From the NCBI GenBank assembly GCA_001566295.1, contig KQ964256.1, positions 1 through 64,000 on the forward strand: a DNA stretch of 64,000 bases, in the 5' to 3' direction. The notes under the pieces are model-generated. The model was given only the letters and a program-made list of their open reading frames with translations, did not search any database and had not been told where the DNA came from. The position numbers and the translations under genes are program-made. This document shows, piece by piece, positions 19,608 to 31,181 of this stretch (positions within the stretch are counted from its first letter, which is position 1; the number at the start of each line of letters is the position of its first letter). The DNA is from Microdochium bolleyi (lineage: Eukaryota; Ascomycota; Sordariomycetes; Xylariales; Microdochiaceae).

Positions 19608-21843
19608 ATGGACAAGAAAGACACCACCATGCCCCAGATCGCGGTAACTCCCAGCTTCGCCGCCGAAGAGATGCCAACGCAGAAGATCTCCACTGGCAAG
19701 CGGCTTCTCTACCATCTTTGGGACAATGATCAGCATCTGAAGAGCCCGGAGGAGCGCAAGCTCGTACGCAAGCTCGACTTTGGCATCCTCATCTGCGCGA
19801 CGCTCGGCTGGGTTCGTAGCCCCGTCTGACAGTCAAGACAGTATCGCGGACAGACAATGCTAACAACTTCGGCACAGTGGATGAAATATATCGACCAAAA
19901 CAACATCGTCAATGCCTGTCAGTCGTGTCGCTGTTTGCTGATCACGGTCAGATACCTGACTAACCTTACATGTTCATCTAGACGTCAGCGGTATGAAGGA
20001 GGACCTCAACATCCAGGCCAACGAGTACACCTACATGCTGAGTAAGTTGTGCCTTTGCGTCCTCTTTGTCAACGATGTTTAGCGCTAACAAGGCGATTCA
20101 ACAACAGTGTGCTATACCATCGCATTTGCCATCATGCAGATCCCCTCCAATGCCATTGCTCTCAAGATCCGCCCGCGTGTCTGCATCGTGGTGTGCGAGC
20201 TGGGCTGGACTGCCTTTACGTGCGTGACACGCCCGCTTCTCTATACTGATTATGAGAGCTGTGTCCCTATCTGACGCGTCTTCCATTGCTTCCGCACAGG
20301 TTCGCACAGGCAGCCGCCACCTCTGCCAATCAGATGTACGCATTCCGCTTCATGGTCGGATTCTTCGAGTCCGGATTCTCGCCGATCATCATTTTCCTCC
20401 TCGGCTCGTGGTACAACAAGGCAGAACTGGCCAAGAGAATGGCTATCTGGCACATTACCGGTTTCTTTGGAGCTGCCACTTCTGGCTTCCTCCAGGCCGC
20501 TATACACCAGACTCTCAACGGTCGCCTGGGCCTTGCCGGATGGCGCTGGCTGTATATCAGTGGGTACCCTGTTAAAGGACATGCCTCGCTCGCTCGCTGT
20601 ATTCTCAAAACCACTAACGCCTACTCTCTTTCTCGCTAGTCTGCGGTTGCATGTCCCTGCCGGTTGCGCTCTCCGTTTGGTTCCTTCTGCCTGACCTCCC
20701 GCACAACACTAAAGCCTGGTACATCACGGAGGAGGAGAAGCAGATTGCCCTTCGGCGTTCCGCGCTTCAGGGGAAGGCTCCAGTCACAGGCAAGCTGGAC
20801 TTGGCTCTGGCCAAGCGCATGTTTACCAGCTGGCGTTGGTGGGTCCTATGCATTACCTACATCTTCGTAAGTGTTCCCTGAGGCTGTTTTCGTTCCACTG
20901 TTCCTCTCGCTGACTTTTGCTACCTGCAGTATGGAAATTCTTGCCAAGGCGCATCCTACTTCGCCATCTATCTCGGTACGTACTCTGTCTCGTCCCTCTT
21001 CTCGAGTTAAGTCGTAGACCCATTCGAAATGCTAACAATCACCCAGGAAACAATGGCTACAGCGTCACCCAGCGCAACATTATCCCTGGCTGTGCCAACC
21101 TTGTTTCCATGGTCACCGATTTCACCTGGAGTTTCATGTCTGATTATACCCAGAATCGTGTCTGGTGGATGGTCGGTCCCATTGTAAGTCGAACAGCCGG
21201 CGTCAACAAATATTCAGCGCTCGCCCTTCGTATAGTACTGACTTGGAACTTTGCGTTAGATGTGCACGACCGTCGTGGGCTCGGCCATCTTGACGGCATG
21301 GCCAGCCACTGATGCCGTTCGTGTGTTTGCCTTCTTCCTCCTGGCCAGTGGCTTTGTCACGGGCATTACCTGGGTCAGTATACTCCCCGAAACATGGATT
21401 TGGAAGCAGTAAACCCGAAAAGTAAAACACATACTGACACTACCCCTCCAGACCTGGGCCAATGAAATCAACGTTGGAAACGCCGAAGAGCGCGCCCTCA
21501 CGATTTCGAGCATGAACGGTCTCTTTTACGCCACAAACTCTTTCCTCCCGATCCTCATCTTCCCGCAGACAATGGCTCCCAAGTTCCAGCGCGGTTTCCC
21601 GTCACTGCTGGCCTTCGCTCTCTGCGCATGCGGTTTGATGAGTGAGTGCCGTCCCAACACCAAGCCCTCGCCGCAAAATCCTTCTTCCCTTTCGGACTCG
21701 CTGACACATGTGTGTACACAACAGTTTTCGCCGACTTCCTACACAAGCGACAATTGCGCCAAGATGCCGAGGCTAGCAGCCACGAGATCCCTGCCGAGGT
21801 CGCAGGCAGCGTTGGAGAGGAGGAGCCGGAGAAGAAGAACTGA
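19608..21843 (+). CDS. MFS permease, Dal5 / anion:cation symporter (allantoate-type) family
   Basis: Eleven exons (19608-19811, 19878-19917, 19982-20041, 20108-20219, 20300-20559, 20640-20866, 20930-20975, 21047-21183, 21260-21373, 21452-21641, 21725-21843) join in frame to 502 residues, typical for the family. Landmarks: KLVRKLDFGILICATLGW at the first helix, WMKYIDQNNIVNAYVSGMK, FRFMVGFFESGFSP, LGSWYNKAELAKRMAIWH, RNIIPGCANL, ITWTWANEINVGNAEERAL, and an acidic C-terminal tail (EEEPEKKN). Members import allantoate, ureidosuccinate, nicotinate, pantothenate and similar organic anions across the plasma membrane. In this cluster it is the likely importer of the substrate. It is divergent from the HpaI-type gene with GATA and CGG elements between. 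The permease family is confident; the substrate is not. Confidence 0.93.
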
Positions 21844-22624
21844 TTGTCTGGTCGCAACATTGCCCGCCCGTTCCGACACGGTCCGTCTGTATAATTCGAT
21901 TAGACCTCGTTGGCACAACGCGGCTTCAAGGGAAGTGCTTGCAATGCGCTACACGAAGAAGAAGCCGAGCTGGATTTGATCACAGTCCGAGTTTATGCAC
22001 CATTTGTCACCAGCAGCGCCAATGGGCGGAAACATCCTTGGCCATGTGGGTTTACCGAATGCTTAGGACGACCCAGAAATTGCACTGCTCTCGTGCTTGA
22101 GTAAACTTCTTCTCTGCAACAGTAGAGTTACCATTGAATGCATTAACAATAAACTTCCATACATTTAGTGGTTGTAGGAAGAGGCAGCCTTGCCCCAGGA
22201 GGCCAGCACTGCGCCCCTAAAGTTGGAATACACGACTAAGTCCTTGTAGAACGTGCAGTTGCCCTGGTTGAGCATGCCACTCGCCTCTATCAGCCGAGAA
22301 GCCACGTGTAGTCATTAGAAACCCGCATCGCCTTTCTCGAGTCACTCTTGAAGCAGTCTTGCCTTGAAGTTTTCACGGAGCACCTTTCTTCGCGACGGCA
22401 ATTCACTGGTCACTCAACGCAAGCACAAAGGACGACTGCAGGCCAGACCAAAGCCACATTCACACATGTCACAGCAATATCCCTAGGGAGATGAAACCAC
22501 GTGTTGGCTCTGCAGAGACCAAGGAGTACTTGTAAGATCTTTCAACCGAAGTTGCCCTACGGTAAAGAGATTTCAAAGTAGCTATTATACGAGTGCCGAA
22601 TTGTAGTATAGAGTGTCTGAACCC
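21844..22624. other. Intergenic region
   Basis: No gene recognised. It contains the 3' ends of the MFS gene and of the minus-strand deaminase-like gene. Confidence 0.55.
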
Positions 22625-24472
22625 TCAAAGCATTACACCACCATCTTCCTCATCACTATCGTCATCATCTTGACTCTGACTTTGCTCCAAACTCTGGCGA
22701 CTCAGCATATCGGCCAGAAAAAGGTCATCAGACGCTGCATGCCTGATGCCGACCGCGCCGATGAGCGGATGACCCGAGGGTATGCTAGCCACGCCGTCTT
22801 CGGCCATAGCCCTGTGCGCCTTCTGGGTGAAGTACAATTCCACCGTTGGGAACGAGCTAGAGTCGTCAGGCTTACCTCGGGGCAGCTTGCTTGCCAAGGT
22901 GCGAAGGGCGTCTTGCCGGATCAATGTGACGATGGAGTTGAGGATCTTCTCGCGCTGTCGGGCACCGCCCGCGTCATGGACGTCAGGTGCCCGCCACTTG
23001 GCGTAGAGATTGCCGTGGGACTCGCGTACCATTACATCGGTGATCTGGGAGAAGTAGTACGCGCAGAGCCGGCAGGTGGGCTTGCTGCTGCCGACGTAAC
23101 GCCAGTTGTTCCAGTACGTGAGGTTCTCGTCCTCCAAGAGCTGTGCACGGACAAAGTCGTGCACGAGGACTTCGCCATGTACCAGTGGCGTGAACGTCTT
23201 CTGCCCGCATGCTTCGAGGAGAATTTTGTCTAGACCGAAACGTTGCATGGTTTGGGCATCAGCTCGCCGCAGTTCAACCTCTTCAGGCGGTACCATGCGG
23301 CCTAGCATGTCGTGAGCAGTGGCCATCTTATTCTTCTTCAATGGGTTGGGATAAGATGTGCTGGACGGTACGGCGATGATCCGAGCACCGTCAAATAGTT
23401 GAGGCCAGCATCTGTGTGCGCTGATGATGGAGTGGGTTGAGACGTGGTAAGCTTTGAGTCGGGCCATGGAATGCCGGAGCTGACGCCAGGGCTTCGAAGG
23501 GTTGATCGTGGCCTCCCGGGACGCCAAGAACATGTCTTCGCCGTGGCCTTTGGTTTGTATATCATGGATATACATGATGACGTCGGCGCAAGCTGTGGTA
23601 GACGCTTTGATGAGCAGGAGCTACGGAAAGATCGCGGCGAGTGTAACGTTTTGGCAATGCTTACCATTGATGCGTTCTTCAATCTGCTCATGTATGGCTC
23701 GCTGAGCGTGCGCGACGCAGTTCTGCAGCTCGATGAGAGATTCCTTCAGGTGTTCTAGAAGGACTTGGGGTGAGTGTGTTGTTATCGACGAAAGTCTGCT
23801 GAGAGAAACTGACTCACCTTGATTCACTGTTCGTCTTGCTTGATCTTTCATGCTCTCTAGACAGATCTCAATTTCCTTCGTCAAGCAATTAAGATAGGTC
23901 CGGATGCGGGGTTGGTTGTGCTCAATGATGTGGTGGAAGATCCTCGTGAAGGGGTTCTGCACAAGATCAAAGAGGGACCTCACGAACTTGCTCAGCTCTG
24001 TAAGATCTGTGGATGTTCGATCATTGGACCCAATGACGTAGACAACGCCATCGACATCCTGCAAGATTGCGATGCCGGTGACAGTGGACCCACCTCGTTT
24101 CGTATCGCAGACGTGCGCGAGTTTGTTCACATAAGACTTGTAGGCCTTCTCAGCATCGTCTGAGGGATCCACTGGCGGATCGGTCGAGGTCTTGCCGAGG
24201 GAGATGGGATCTTGTTCACAGGCCTTGCTCAGAGCCTCTTCGAACTTGACTGCCTCGTAAAATCGTCTCATGAGTTTGGGTGGAAGTGGGATCGGAGTTT
24301 GAGTAGCAGACGGCACTGTGTTCGTTAGCTGGGGATATTGAAGGTGGAACGAAGGAGATACAGACTTTTTCTGAAAGTTGTCTCTAAGCAGCTGTCCAGC
24401 TTGTGTATCTGAGCACATGGATAGTATGTTCTTGCGCAAAGGGATGTGGTTTTGTCTGACGGAGGAGTGCAT
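22625..24472 (-). CDS. OTT_1508-type deaminase-like protein
   Basis: Two certain exons (24472-23665, 23604-22625) give 595 residues. A further 54-nt in-frame segment (23817-23764) has GT-AG ends and may be an intron (577 residues if removed). The C-terminal half carries deaminase-superfamily signature groups: VHGEVLVHD with His412/Glu414, and about 33 residues later SSKPTCRLC with Cys447 and Cys450, the zinc-binding pattern of the fungal OTT_1508-like deaminase domain. The N-terminal half is helical and unrecognised. The protein ends in an acidic DDDDSDEED tail. Substrate and role of this fungal family are poorly known; nucleic-acid or nucleotide deamination is inferred from the superfamily. 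No signal peptide or membrane segment is seen. The second intron's acceptor was chosen by frame and is the least certain point. Confidence 0.65.
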
Positions 24473-25030
24473 GGGACAGAGCCGTCACGCTCATGCTCGG
24501 ATCTTGCGACCGCTCGTGCAATCGTCCTTCCTGTTCAGCTTATGCATGTTTGCAAATGCCCCGTTACTCAATCTGCCGAGCAATGCAGGCGCGATGCAGG
24601 CGCGCTGTCAGCCAACTGTTGATAAACCGTGCTCAATTGGCTCTGGCCCGCACAATGTCGCACTTGGTCGCTGCAGGCCGCAGGTGCCATGCCGGAAAAC
24701 TGTCTCGTTGTATCCGTACGCCTATAAGAAGCCGAGCAACATCGCGGTGAATGGGACAGGCCACCAATGGGCAGCCCGGCTGCAAAGTGGCGCCCCCTTG
24801 ACCCATGACGCGCGCCAGAGAGGCGATGCAGGTTGTGTCCCGGGGCCAACAGATAAGAATGAGGTGGTCTGCCACCCCCTCTTTTGGCGCGAGTCTGCCT
24901 GACCGAGAAGAAAGGCACGAAAGGCCATGTAGGACTTTTCGGGCATAAATGTTTACATCTTTCCTCGTAGATTTGGCTTCTGGTTAATCCGATGGCACAA
25001 TTATTCCTTCAGCTTCGGTCTTGAGGCACT
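24473..25030. other. Intergenic region
   Basis: Promoter side of both the deaminase-like gene and the C2H2 locus. No supported gene. A direct duplication of GCAGGCGCG is visible near 24588-24604. Confidence 0.5.
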
Positions 25031-25813
25031 ATGATCGAAGCGTTTTCGGCGTGGGAGGGCGACGACTCCGAGGCATACGCCGAGGAAGCCAGACCAATCA
25101 CCCGATCCGGGCACCGATCGCGCAGGCAACAGACGCCTGCAAGCAGTTACATCGACCCTCGATTACTCAATGTCTCCATAGAGACATACCAAGCAGACGA
25201 CACTCCTCAGTCTGATGACCTCCCGGCCATGGGGCGCTGATCGCCCGATGGTATACTGCCAGGATCTCCGTCAGCGTCAAGCGCTCGACCCTTCCAGCAG
25301 TTATGGGACTCACCCCAGACAGATGAGAACTTTTCCTTGGACAACCTTCTCACATATCCTTCCCCGATTACTCACCCGGAGGCTCGCCTTACCTTGCCCA
25401 CACCTCGACTTGTCCATCCGACTACCTCCGTTGAAGTACAATCTCAAATTGTAGCTCATCCTTTCCCATGTTCTGATTGTGATCTCGGTTTCGAGACCCA
25501 AATCAGACTGACGTAAGCGCCCTCAAGACTCCTCACACGGCGGAGCTAGTTACTAACTGGGTTTTTGCATTTCAGACGCCACATGAGGAGACACACACGC
25601 CCCATGCCGTGTCCTAGACCTGGGTGCTTAGAAGGATCAGACTATGGCAATAGCGTTCAACGCCATGTGTGGACAGAGCATGCGGAATGGGCGAGAGAAA
25701 CGGGCTATCGGCCGCTCCGTTTAAACTGCGATTTGTGCAATGTTAGCCTTGCGCGGCCTGACGGGCTGAAAAGGCACAAGGAAAATTCCTGTAGGATGCG
25801 ATTCAGGAGCTAG
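25031..25813 (+). pseudogene. C2H2 zinc-finger protein gene interrupted by an in-frame TGA
   Basis: Two exons (25031-25512, 25576-25813) joined by a 63-bp GT-AG intron keep one frame of 240 codons, but codon 70 (25238-25240) is TGA. The frame is otherwise open and protein-like on both sides. The 3' part encodes three fingers: CSDCDLGF...RHMRRH (C-x2-C-x12-H-x3-H, completed exactly by the splice), CPRPGC...HVWTEH (C-x4-C-x12-H-x4-H), and CDLCNVSL...HKENSC (C2HC). No in-frame ATG follows the TGA before the fingers, so the finger region cannot be made without read-through, an unrecognised intron or an alternative promoter. A nonsense mutation in a small C2H2 factor is the simplest reading; a sequencing error is possible. 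Confidence 0.6.
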
Positions 25814-26552
25814 GCTATATATTTCATCTGATGCCCATCTTGACTTTCAAATCGTGCCACAAACCAGTACCAGACATCTACAGCCGTATCTAGAGCATGT
25901 CCCGCGCGCCTCTTACTAGGCTTTTACTCTAGTTGTACCTTTCGCTGGTGTATGCAAATTGCGCTGAATTCGTGCCTAGCCTTGCTACTAAAGGGCTTTC
26001 CAAGCTGCTACCTAATGTCAATCCTGCTACTTCTATTCTGGTATATAGAGTAACCACTCATTCCCTGTCCTCCCCTTTTCTTTTTTTCTTTTCTTTTTGT
26101 AACTCAAGAGTACAATTGTCATGCTATCTATTGTTATAGCGCCAAAAAGTACGTCAGCATCGGCTGACAAGCAGTCTTTATAGTGAGGTTCAGATCACCT
26201 GGGCTCGTTGCACATACTGTTCATCGAAGTGGCTGGTTCATGGCCTACTACATGGTACGAGAGGGCATTGCTCTCTCTAGCTGCCGGAGACCGCCTGGCA
26301 GGATGCAACATCCTTGTTATAACAATCGAGGTGGCCGGCAACGCCGAGGGCGGCATTAATAAATACGATCATCAGTTGCTGGACGGTCAGCTCCCGTAGA
26401 ATTCAGAGTCCAGCTAAGATCCAGGTACACAACGAAACCTCTCCAAGTACAGCCAAGGAAACATATTTTCATACAGAGACTTTGATTAGATGATAACTAT
26501 TGCTGTATACTATAGTACTCGTCCAAGCATTCTCCAAATGGTACACTTGCAC
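25814..26552. other. AT-richer intergenic region
   Basis: No gene recognised. The segment 25920-26200 is clearly AT-richer than its neighbours and has a long pyrimidine run (CCTTTTCTTTTTTTCTTTTC near 26075). It may be an eroded repeat, but no LTR or terminal repeat could be defined. Confidence 0.45.
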
Positions 26553-28003
26553 TTAAGCAGTGTAGCGCAGAGAGAAGAGGCCACGCTCGATGGAGCTGAC
26601 GAGAATGTTGCCGCTTGCGAAGTACGGGAACACGGACCAGGCGCCGTTGAAGCTGGCAACACCACCCTGCGCGTCGTCCTCGGGGTGGATATCGAAGAAG
26701 CCGATCTCGCGGAAGCCGGCGCCAGAGTCGTCCTGGTTCACCGAGGAGACATTCACCATGCGGAGGCCGGAGCCGTAGTTGGCCTGGTAGGAGACACCGT
26801 CGATGATGTACTGGTTGTGGTCGATGGACTTCTGGGGGCTCTTGTAGACTCCACGGAAGACAGGGAAGGCGAGGTCCTGGATGTCGACGATGTAGGTGGT
26901 GGTACGCTGGTCGGCGGCGGGACCGGTGCCCTCCTGCTCGTCGAGCTCATCGTCGAGCAGCAGGTACTTGTGGTCAGCAGTGACCCAGCCCTGGTGGGTG
27001 TAGGTGGCGCCGTTGTAAGTCGTGCGCGAGAGCTGGCGGGGCATGGTACGGCGGGTGATGTCAACAATGGTGAGGGCGTCCTCGTTGAAGTTGAAGCAGA
27101 TCTCCTTGTTCTGGTACGCAGACATGGGACCGCGGTAAATCACGCACTGGGCGTCGTGGACGTAGCCGTCCGAGGACACACAGCCGGCATCCTGGGGGCG
27201 GCGAGGGTTGGAGACGTCAATCATCCACAGGCCACCGCGGCACTTCAAGTTGGTGGCGGTGCCGACAGCGATGATGAGGTCTGTCTCCTCGTTCGCGACG
27301 ATGTTGTGGCTGCTGCCGAAGCCGGTGAAGCGGGCGGCGATGTCGGCGCTCGTGCTGTAGGTGGGCGGGTTGTTGGGATCGGCCCGCAGCAGCTTGGTGA
27401 GGTCAAAGATCTGGAGGCCGTGGTCTTGGGCCTCGGAGCCGATGTAGGCGAAGTTCTTGATGACCTTGATGTCGCGCCAGCTCGAGGCGACCGTCGCCGT
27501 GGGCAGGCGGCCAACGTAGCGAAGGCTGCCGTCCTTGTTGACCTCGGCGAAGGCAGTGCCGTCGCTCTGGCCGAGAAGAGCGAACTCACGACCGCTGGAG
27601 GAGTCGGTCCAGCCTGCTCATGATATCAGTCACATGTGCGCAGGTATGGAGACTTGGAGGAGTAACACATACCCCAGACGTCGTTGCCGACGCGAGTGCG
27701 GGAGCCCATATCCTGGTGGCGCAGGAAGCCTTTGAGGTCGACGTTGTTGCACGAGTACTCGCCGGCCTTGCCATCGACGCAAGCCGTGCTGGCTGCCAGC
27801 CTCTGGTAACGGTCCTCGGCGAAGACACCAGACGCGAGGTCCTGGCTGTGCTGGTTGTCCTTGCGGCGGCGCAGCTCCTGCATGCCAATGGCATTGGGAG
27901 CGTTGTTGGCCTGGAGGTAGGAGGCACTGAAGATGCTCATCTCCTGCGCAAGCGTGGTGCCCGCCATGGCGGCGAGCAGGACGGATCCGACGGTGGCCTT
28001 CAT
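26553..28003 (-). CDS. Secreted LVIVD-repeat (choice-of-anchor B type) protein
   Basis: Two exons (28003-27673, 27613-26553) give 463 residues. The signal peptide is MKATVGSVLLAAMAGTTLAQ. The mature protein shows repeated beta-propeller-like blades with the LVIVD pattern: NFAYIGSEAQDHGLQIFDL, GLWMIDVSNPRRPQDAGC, ALTIVDITRRTMPRQL, YIVDIQDLAFPVFRGVY, GLRMVNVSSV, and a final NILVSSIERGLFSLR. Several blades contain His/Asp residues (HNIV, HQGW, DHNQY) in positions typical of the family. Function in fungi is unknown; an extracellular or wall-associated role follows from the signal peptide. There is no GPI signal. A TATA box lies about 120 bp upstream. Confidence 0.85.
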
Positions 28004-28120
28004 CTTGACAGCTGGTGCGAACTGAAAATTGCAACAAGGAGAAGCGGGCTACAGGATAGTCTGTGGCGTGGCCTGGGGAAAAACCCACATGCCATGGCGA
28101 TCCGGGAGCACGACGGGTTC

Positions 28121-28126
28121 TTTATA
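28121..28126 (-). promoter_or_regulatory. TATA box of the LVIVD-repeat gene
   Basis: TATAAA on the minus strand, about 120 bp upstream of the ATG at 28003. Confidence 0.6.
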
Positions 28127-29553
28127 GTCAATGGCACGGAATCAGAGTCGTGCAAAAAAGATTCCATAGTCCTGCCCGGGTACGTGATCATCGCATCTCT
28201 CCCCAGTCATTGCGCACGCGTGCCAAGCCCTTGGGCCGGCTGGTCATCATCTCAGCGTCGCAGTGGCCTGAACCCTTCCGTGCTGGGCCGGCTTGTGGCC
28301 TTCTTGTTCGAGCAAGAGATCAGCAGTTACATTGTAACCGGGCCCCCTGGCTACTGCAACGGACGGGCGGCGGAGTGTGATAAGGCTCAAGATCGTCATG
28401 GATGCCTTCCCCAAAAGTGCCATACGAGGTGGATCGACAGGAAAACAACCCGGCACGCAAGTACCAGCCAATGCGAGGGGGTCGGAGAAGCAAGGTTCAT
28501 GACCGCGGACTCACGGTGTCAACGCAGAGCCGGTACCACCGATTAAAGCCATCCCACAACCACCATCCCTTTTATCACCAAGTGCCGTCAACCCCACAAG
28601 TCCCCCCTCCGTCCAGGCATGTCCCGAGTCCGGCTGCCGCATGCCGACCCGCCAGCCAGTAGCACGCCCGCAAATGTAAGCCCGGTATCTGCCAAGCCGC
28701 CCAAACTTGATCGTTCTGCGGCCGCCGTGGAGCACCAAGGAGCTAGCTGACCCCCAAGTCTTCGCCTTCCCAAAGCAAACTGGTATCCTTGCGATCAGCT
28801 GGAAACCTGAAGGCCACAGCGCAACCCCGCGGCGCTGACAGCTACCAGCCATTCCGCCTCACCCACCACATGCACACCATATTGCGGAGTTACATTTGGA
28901 ACCCGGACGGACCGGCAAAAACGTGGCTAGAGGTTGCAGCAGCGCCTAGGAATGGCCGTGATCTTTGCCAAGTATTATTGCGCTGCAGCCTGCTTGTTCC
29001 TCAAGGGACCCAGCAAGCATCATGCATGCCGAGCTTATTGCCCCGACCTTCCCTTTTCATGCACAGTGCCGATGTGTTAGGTTCGCTGGTGCCACTTAAC
29101 CACCAATTCGCCTGTCCAGACACAGTGCCGACACGCAAAGATAGAACATCGTTCTTGGCATGACGGACCGCAGCACACACATCTCAGGTTTGGGCGAGGA
29201 ACGCGGGCAATGACGGACATTGTCATCCACCACATTTAAGAGGAATGAATCATCGCCAATACACGAGATCCGAAGTGTGACTTGTGGATCCGTATGCCAG
29301 TCCTGTGGCAGCGAACAGGCCACGCGAATGCAATGTATAGGTATCTTGCCCAAACTTCTGCTATCGCGAGGCAAAATGCAGGAGCATCCGGCTCTTCGGC
29401 TCATCTCTTGGCAGAGACGTCATATCCACTCGTGCATGCCCCCTCAATGCGCCAAGCTGTAGATAACACATCATGAGTGGAGATCGTGGACAACGTTGAA
29501 TTATTATAGTATTGTTCAAGATAGCAACCATCGAAATAGTTAGCGTCAGCGTC
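28127..29553. other. Intergenic region
   Basis: No supported gene in about 1.4 kb. Open frames in the first half are antisense or chance. It contains the distal promoter of the LVIVD gene and the 3' flank of the amidohydrolase. Confidence 0.5.
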
Positions 29554-31086
29554 CTAGACGTAGAGCTCGCCATAGCCCGTCCCGTTGCCGCGTTGCGCAT
29601 CCACCTGGCGCGTCGGCACCTGCTCGAAGCCAGCAAAGTTGGGACCCGAAAGCTCCGGGTATGGCATGTCCCGCCAGATATCCTGAATTCGGCGGGCTGT
29701 CCTGAGGAACCTGGGCCGGACATCCTTGTAATAGCTGTCCGCCGTCAGCCGCCCGTCACGCTTGACGAAGTTGCCGTCAATGGTCACGTGCAGGATGTCG
29801 GCGACGCTGGCGTGCAGCATGACAGCAGCTACGGGGTCGGTCCAACCAAGCAGTGCGGGAGACTCGGCGGCGTTCCAGATCACAAGATCCGCTTTCGCGC
29901 CCTCCTCGATGACGCCGAGGTCCGGACGGCGGAGAGCCAGGCCACCGTGCCGTGTCGCGAGCTTAAATGCCTGCGATACGCTCATGGGGTTCGTGACAGG
30001 CTGGTCCCACAGCTCGGCAACGCGGCTGAAGTAGAAGTAGCGGACCTGCTGCAGCCAGATACGGGCCTGGGTGAGGATATCGGTCGAGAAGGTGAAGTGC
30101 GTGTCGACGCCGAGCGCTGCTTGGTCATTGAGGTGGAACGACTGCTCGTGCGTGTGGCCGTAGTGCATCTCCGACTCCGGGGTGATGGACAGGTACTGGT
30201 TGGTCTGGCGCAGCAGCTCGCCCTCGGAGGCCGCCAGGAAGCTGCCGTGGGAGAAGACGACGGGGATAGAGGTGTTGAGCATGTCGTACTTGTGGACAGC
30301 AGAGGGGACGTTGGTAAAGGCGAAGGGGCCGTTGACGCTGTGCGTCGTTATGGCCGAGACGTTGAACTCCTTGGCAATCGCAACGAGCTCTTTGATAGTT
30401 TCGGTATCCCCGCCGCTCCATGAATCGAACGAGATGCCGAGCTCCGTTGGTGAGCTCGCGAGGAGCTCGGTGTTCTGTGCGATCTCGCGGAGGTTTGCTA
30501 GCTGCTCCGACAAGGGGAAATCGACCGTCTCGAGTGCGTGCACGGTGTAGGCCCAGATGACGCGGGCACCGCTCTCGATGGATGCGTTCAGCCCTGCGTA
30601 TGCAGTCTCGTTCGACCAGGTGTGGTGGGCATGGTCCAGGCTGGTCGTCACGCCCGCGTTGAGCGCCTCGTATAGCCCAGCGAGCTGGCTGATATAAACG
30701 TCCTCGGCAGTCCAGTGCGACGCCGCCGCAAATTCGCCGTAGCGCCCCACGTACTCGGCGAGTGTGGTGTTGGAGCCGATGGTCTTGTAAGCCGTCTGCC
30801 AGCCGTGGCGATGTGTATCAATGAAGCCAGGGGTGATGATCTGACCCGTGACATCGATGCGTTCTGTATCGTTGGGGAGAGTGCCATTACTGGGTGTACT
30901 CTCGAAAATGGCAGCAATGCGGTCGTCTGTTACGAGCAGATGGCCGTCGCGGACGACACGGATGGCCTCCGACTTGCTCTCGTACGCGATAATGGTTGCG
31001 CCCTCGAACAGCTTTGACTTAGCGGCAGCCGATGCCACCAGAAGCCCTAAGGCCGTAGTAGTGGGAAGGAGAGACGAGGAACGCAT
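29554..31086 (-). CDS. Secreted metal-dependent amidohydrolase (chlorohydrolase / deaminase-like)
   Basis: Single exon, 510 residues. A short hydrophobic N-terminus (LLPTTTALGLLVASAAA) looks like a signal peptide. The catalytic domain has the amidohydrolase signatures: ITPGFIDTHRHGWQ (His92, His94 metal ligands), SLDHAHHTW, ITTHSVNGPF, VVFSHGSFL, and LGVDTHFTFSTDI with the conserved late Asp. The C-terminal strand region (GVIEEGAKADLVIWN) is the usual composite beta domain. Relatives in the ATZ/TRZ/cytosine-deaminase group hydrolyse C-N or C-Cl bonds on heterocycles; secreted fungal members are uncharacterised. The start is supported by a TATA box about 90 bp upstream. Substrate unknown. Confidence 0.88.
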   Translation of the reverse strand: MRSSSLLPTTTALGLLVASAAAKSKLFEGATIIAYESKSEAIRVVRDGHLLVTDDRIAAIFESTPSNGTLPNDTERIDVTGQIITPGFIDTHRHGWQTAYKTIGSNTTLAEYVGRYGEFAAASHWTAEDVYISQLAGLYEALNAGVTTSLDHAHHTWSNETAYAGLNASIESGARVIWAYTVHALETVDFPLSEQLANLREIAQNTELLASSPTELGISFDSWSGGDTETIKELVAIAKEFNVSAITTHSVNGPFAFTNVPSAVHKYDMLNTSIPVVFSHGSFLAASEGELLRQTNQYLSITPESEMHYGHTHEQSFHLNDQAALGVDTHFTFSTDILTQARIWLQQVRYFYFSRVAELWDQPVTNPMSVSQAFKLATRHGGLALRRPDLGVIEEGAKADLVIWNAAESPALLGWTDPVAAVMLHASVADILHVTIDGNFVKRDGRLTADSYYKDVRPRFLRTARRIQDIWRDMPYPELSGPNFAGFEQVPTRQVDAQRGNGTGYGELYV

Positions 31087-31175
31087 CGCTGGATCTTAGG
31101 AGCGATTACTCAGGTCGTCGCTACACAAGGTGTCTACTAAACAGCACAAACAGCGCACGTCCAGCGCGCAATCAA

Positions 31176-31181
31176 TTTATA
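31176..31181 (-). promoter_or_regulatory. TATA box of the amidohydrolase gene
   Basis: TATAAA on the minus strand, about 90 bp upstream of the ATG at 31086. Confidence 0.5.

Noticed and set aside
26490..28546. Long plus-strand frames opposite the LVIVD-repeat gene
   Set aside because: Their sequence is Val/Gly/Ala/Asp-rich without motifs, mirroring the codon bias of the minus-strand gene, which has a signal peptide and repeats.
29512..30423. Plus-strand frame opposite the amidohydrolase
   Set aside because: Antisense to a gene with intact catalytic motifs; no domain or start context of its own.
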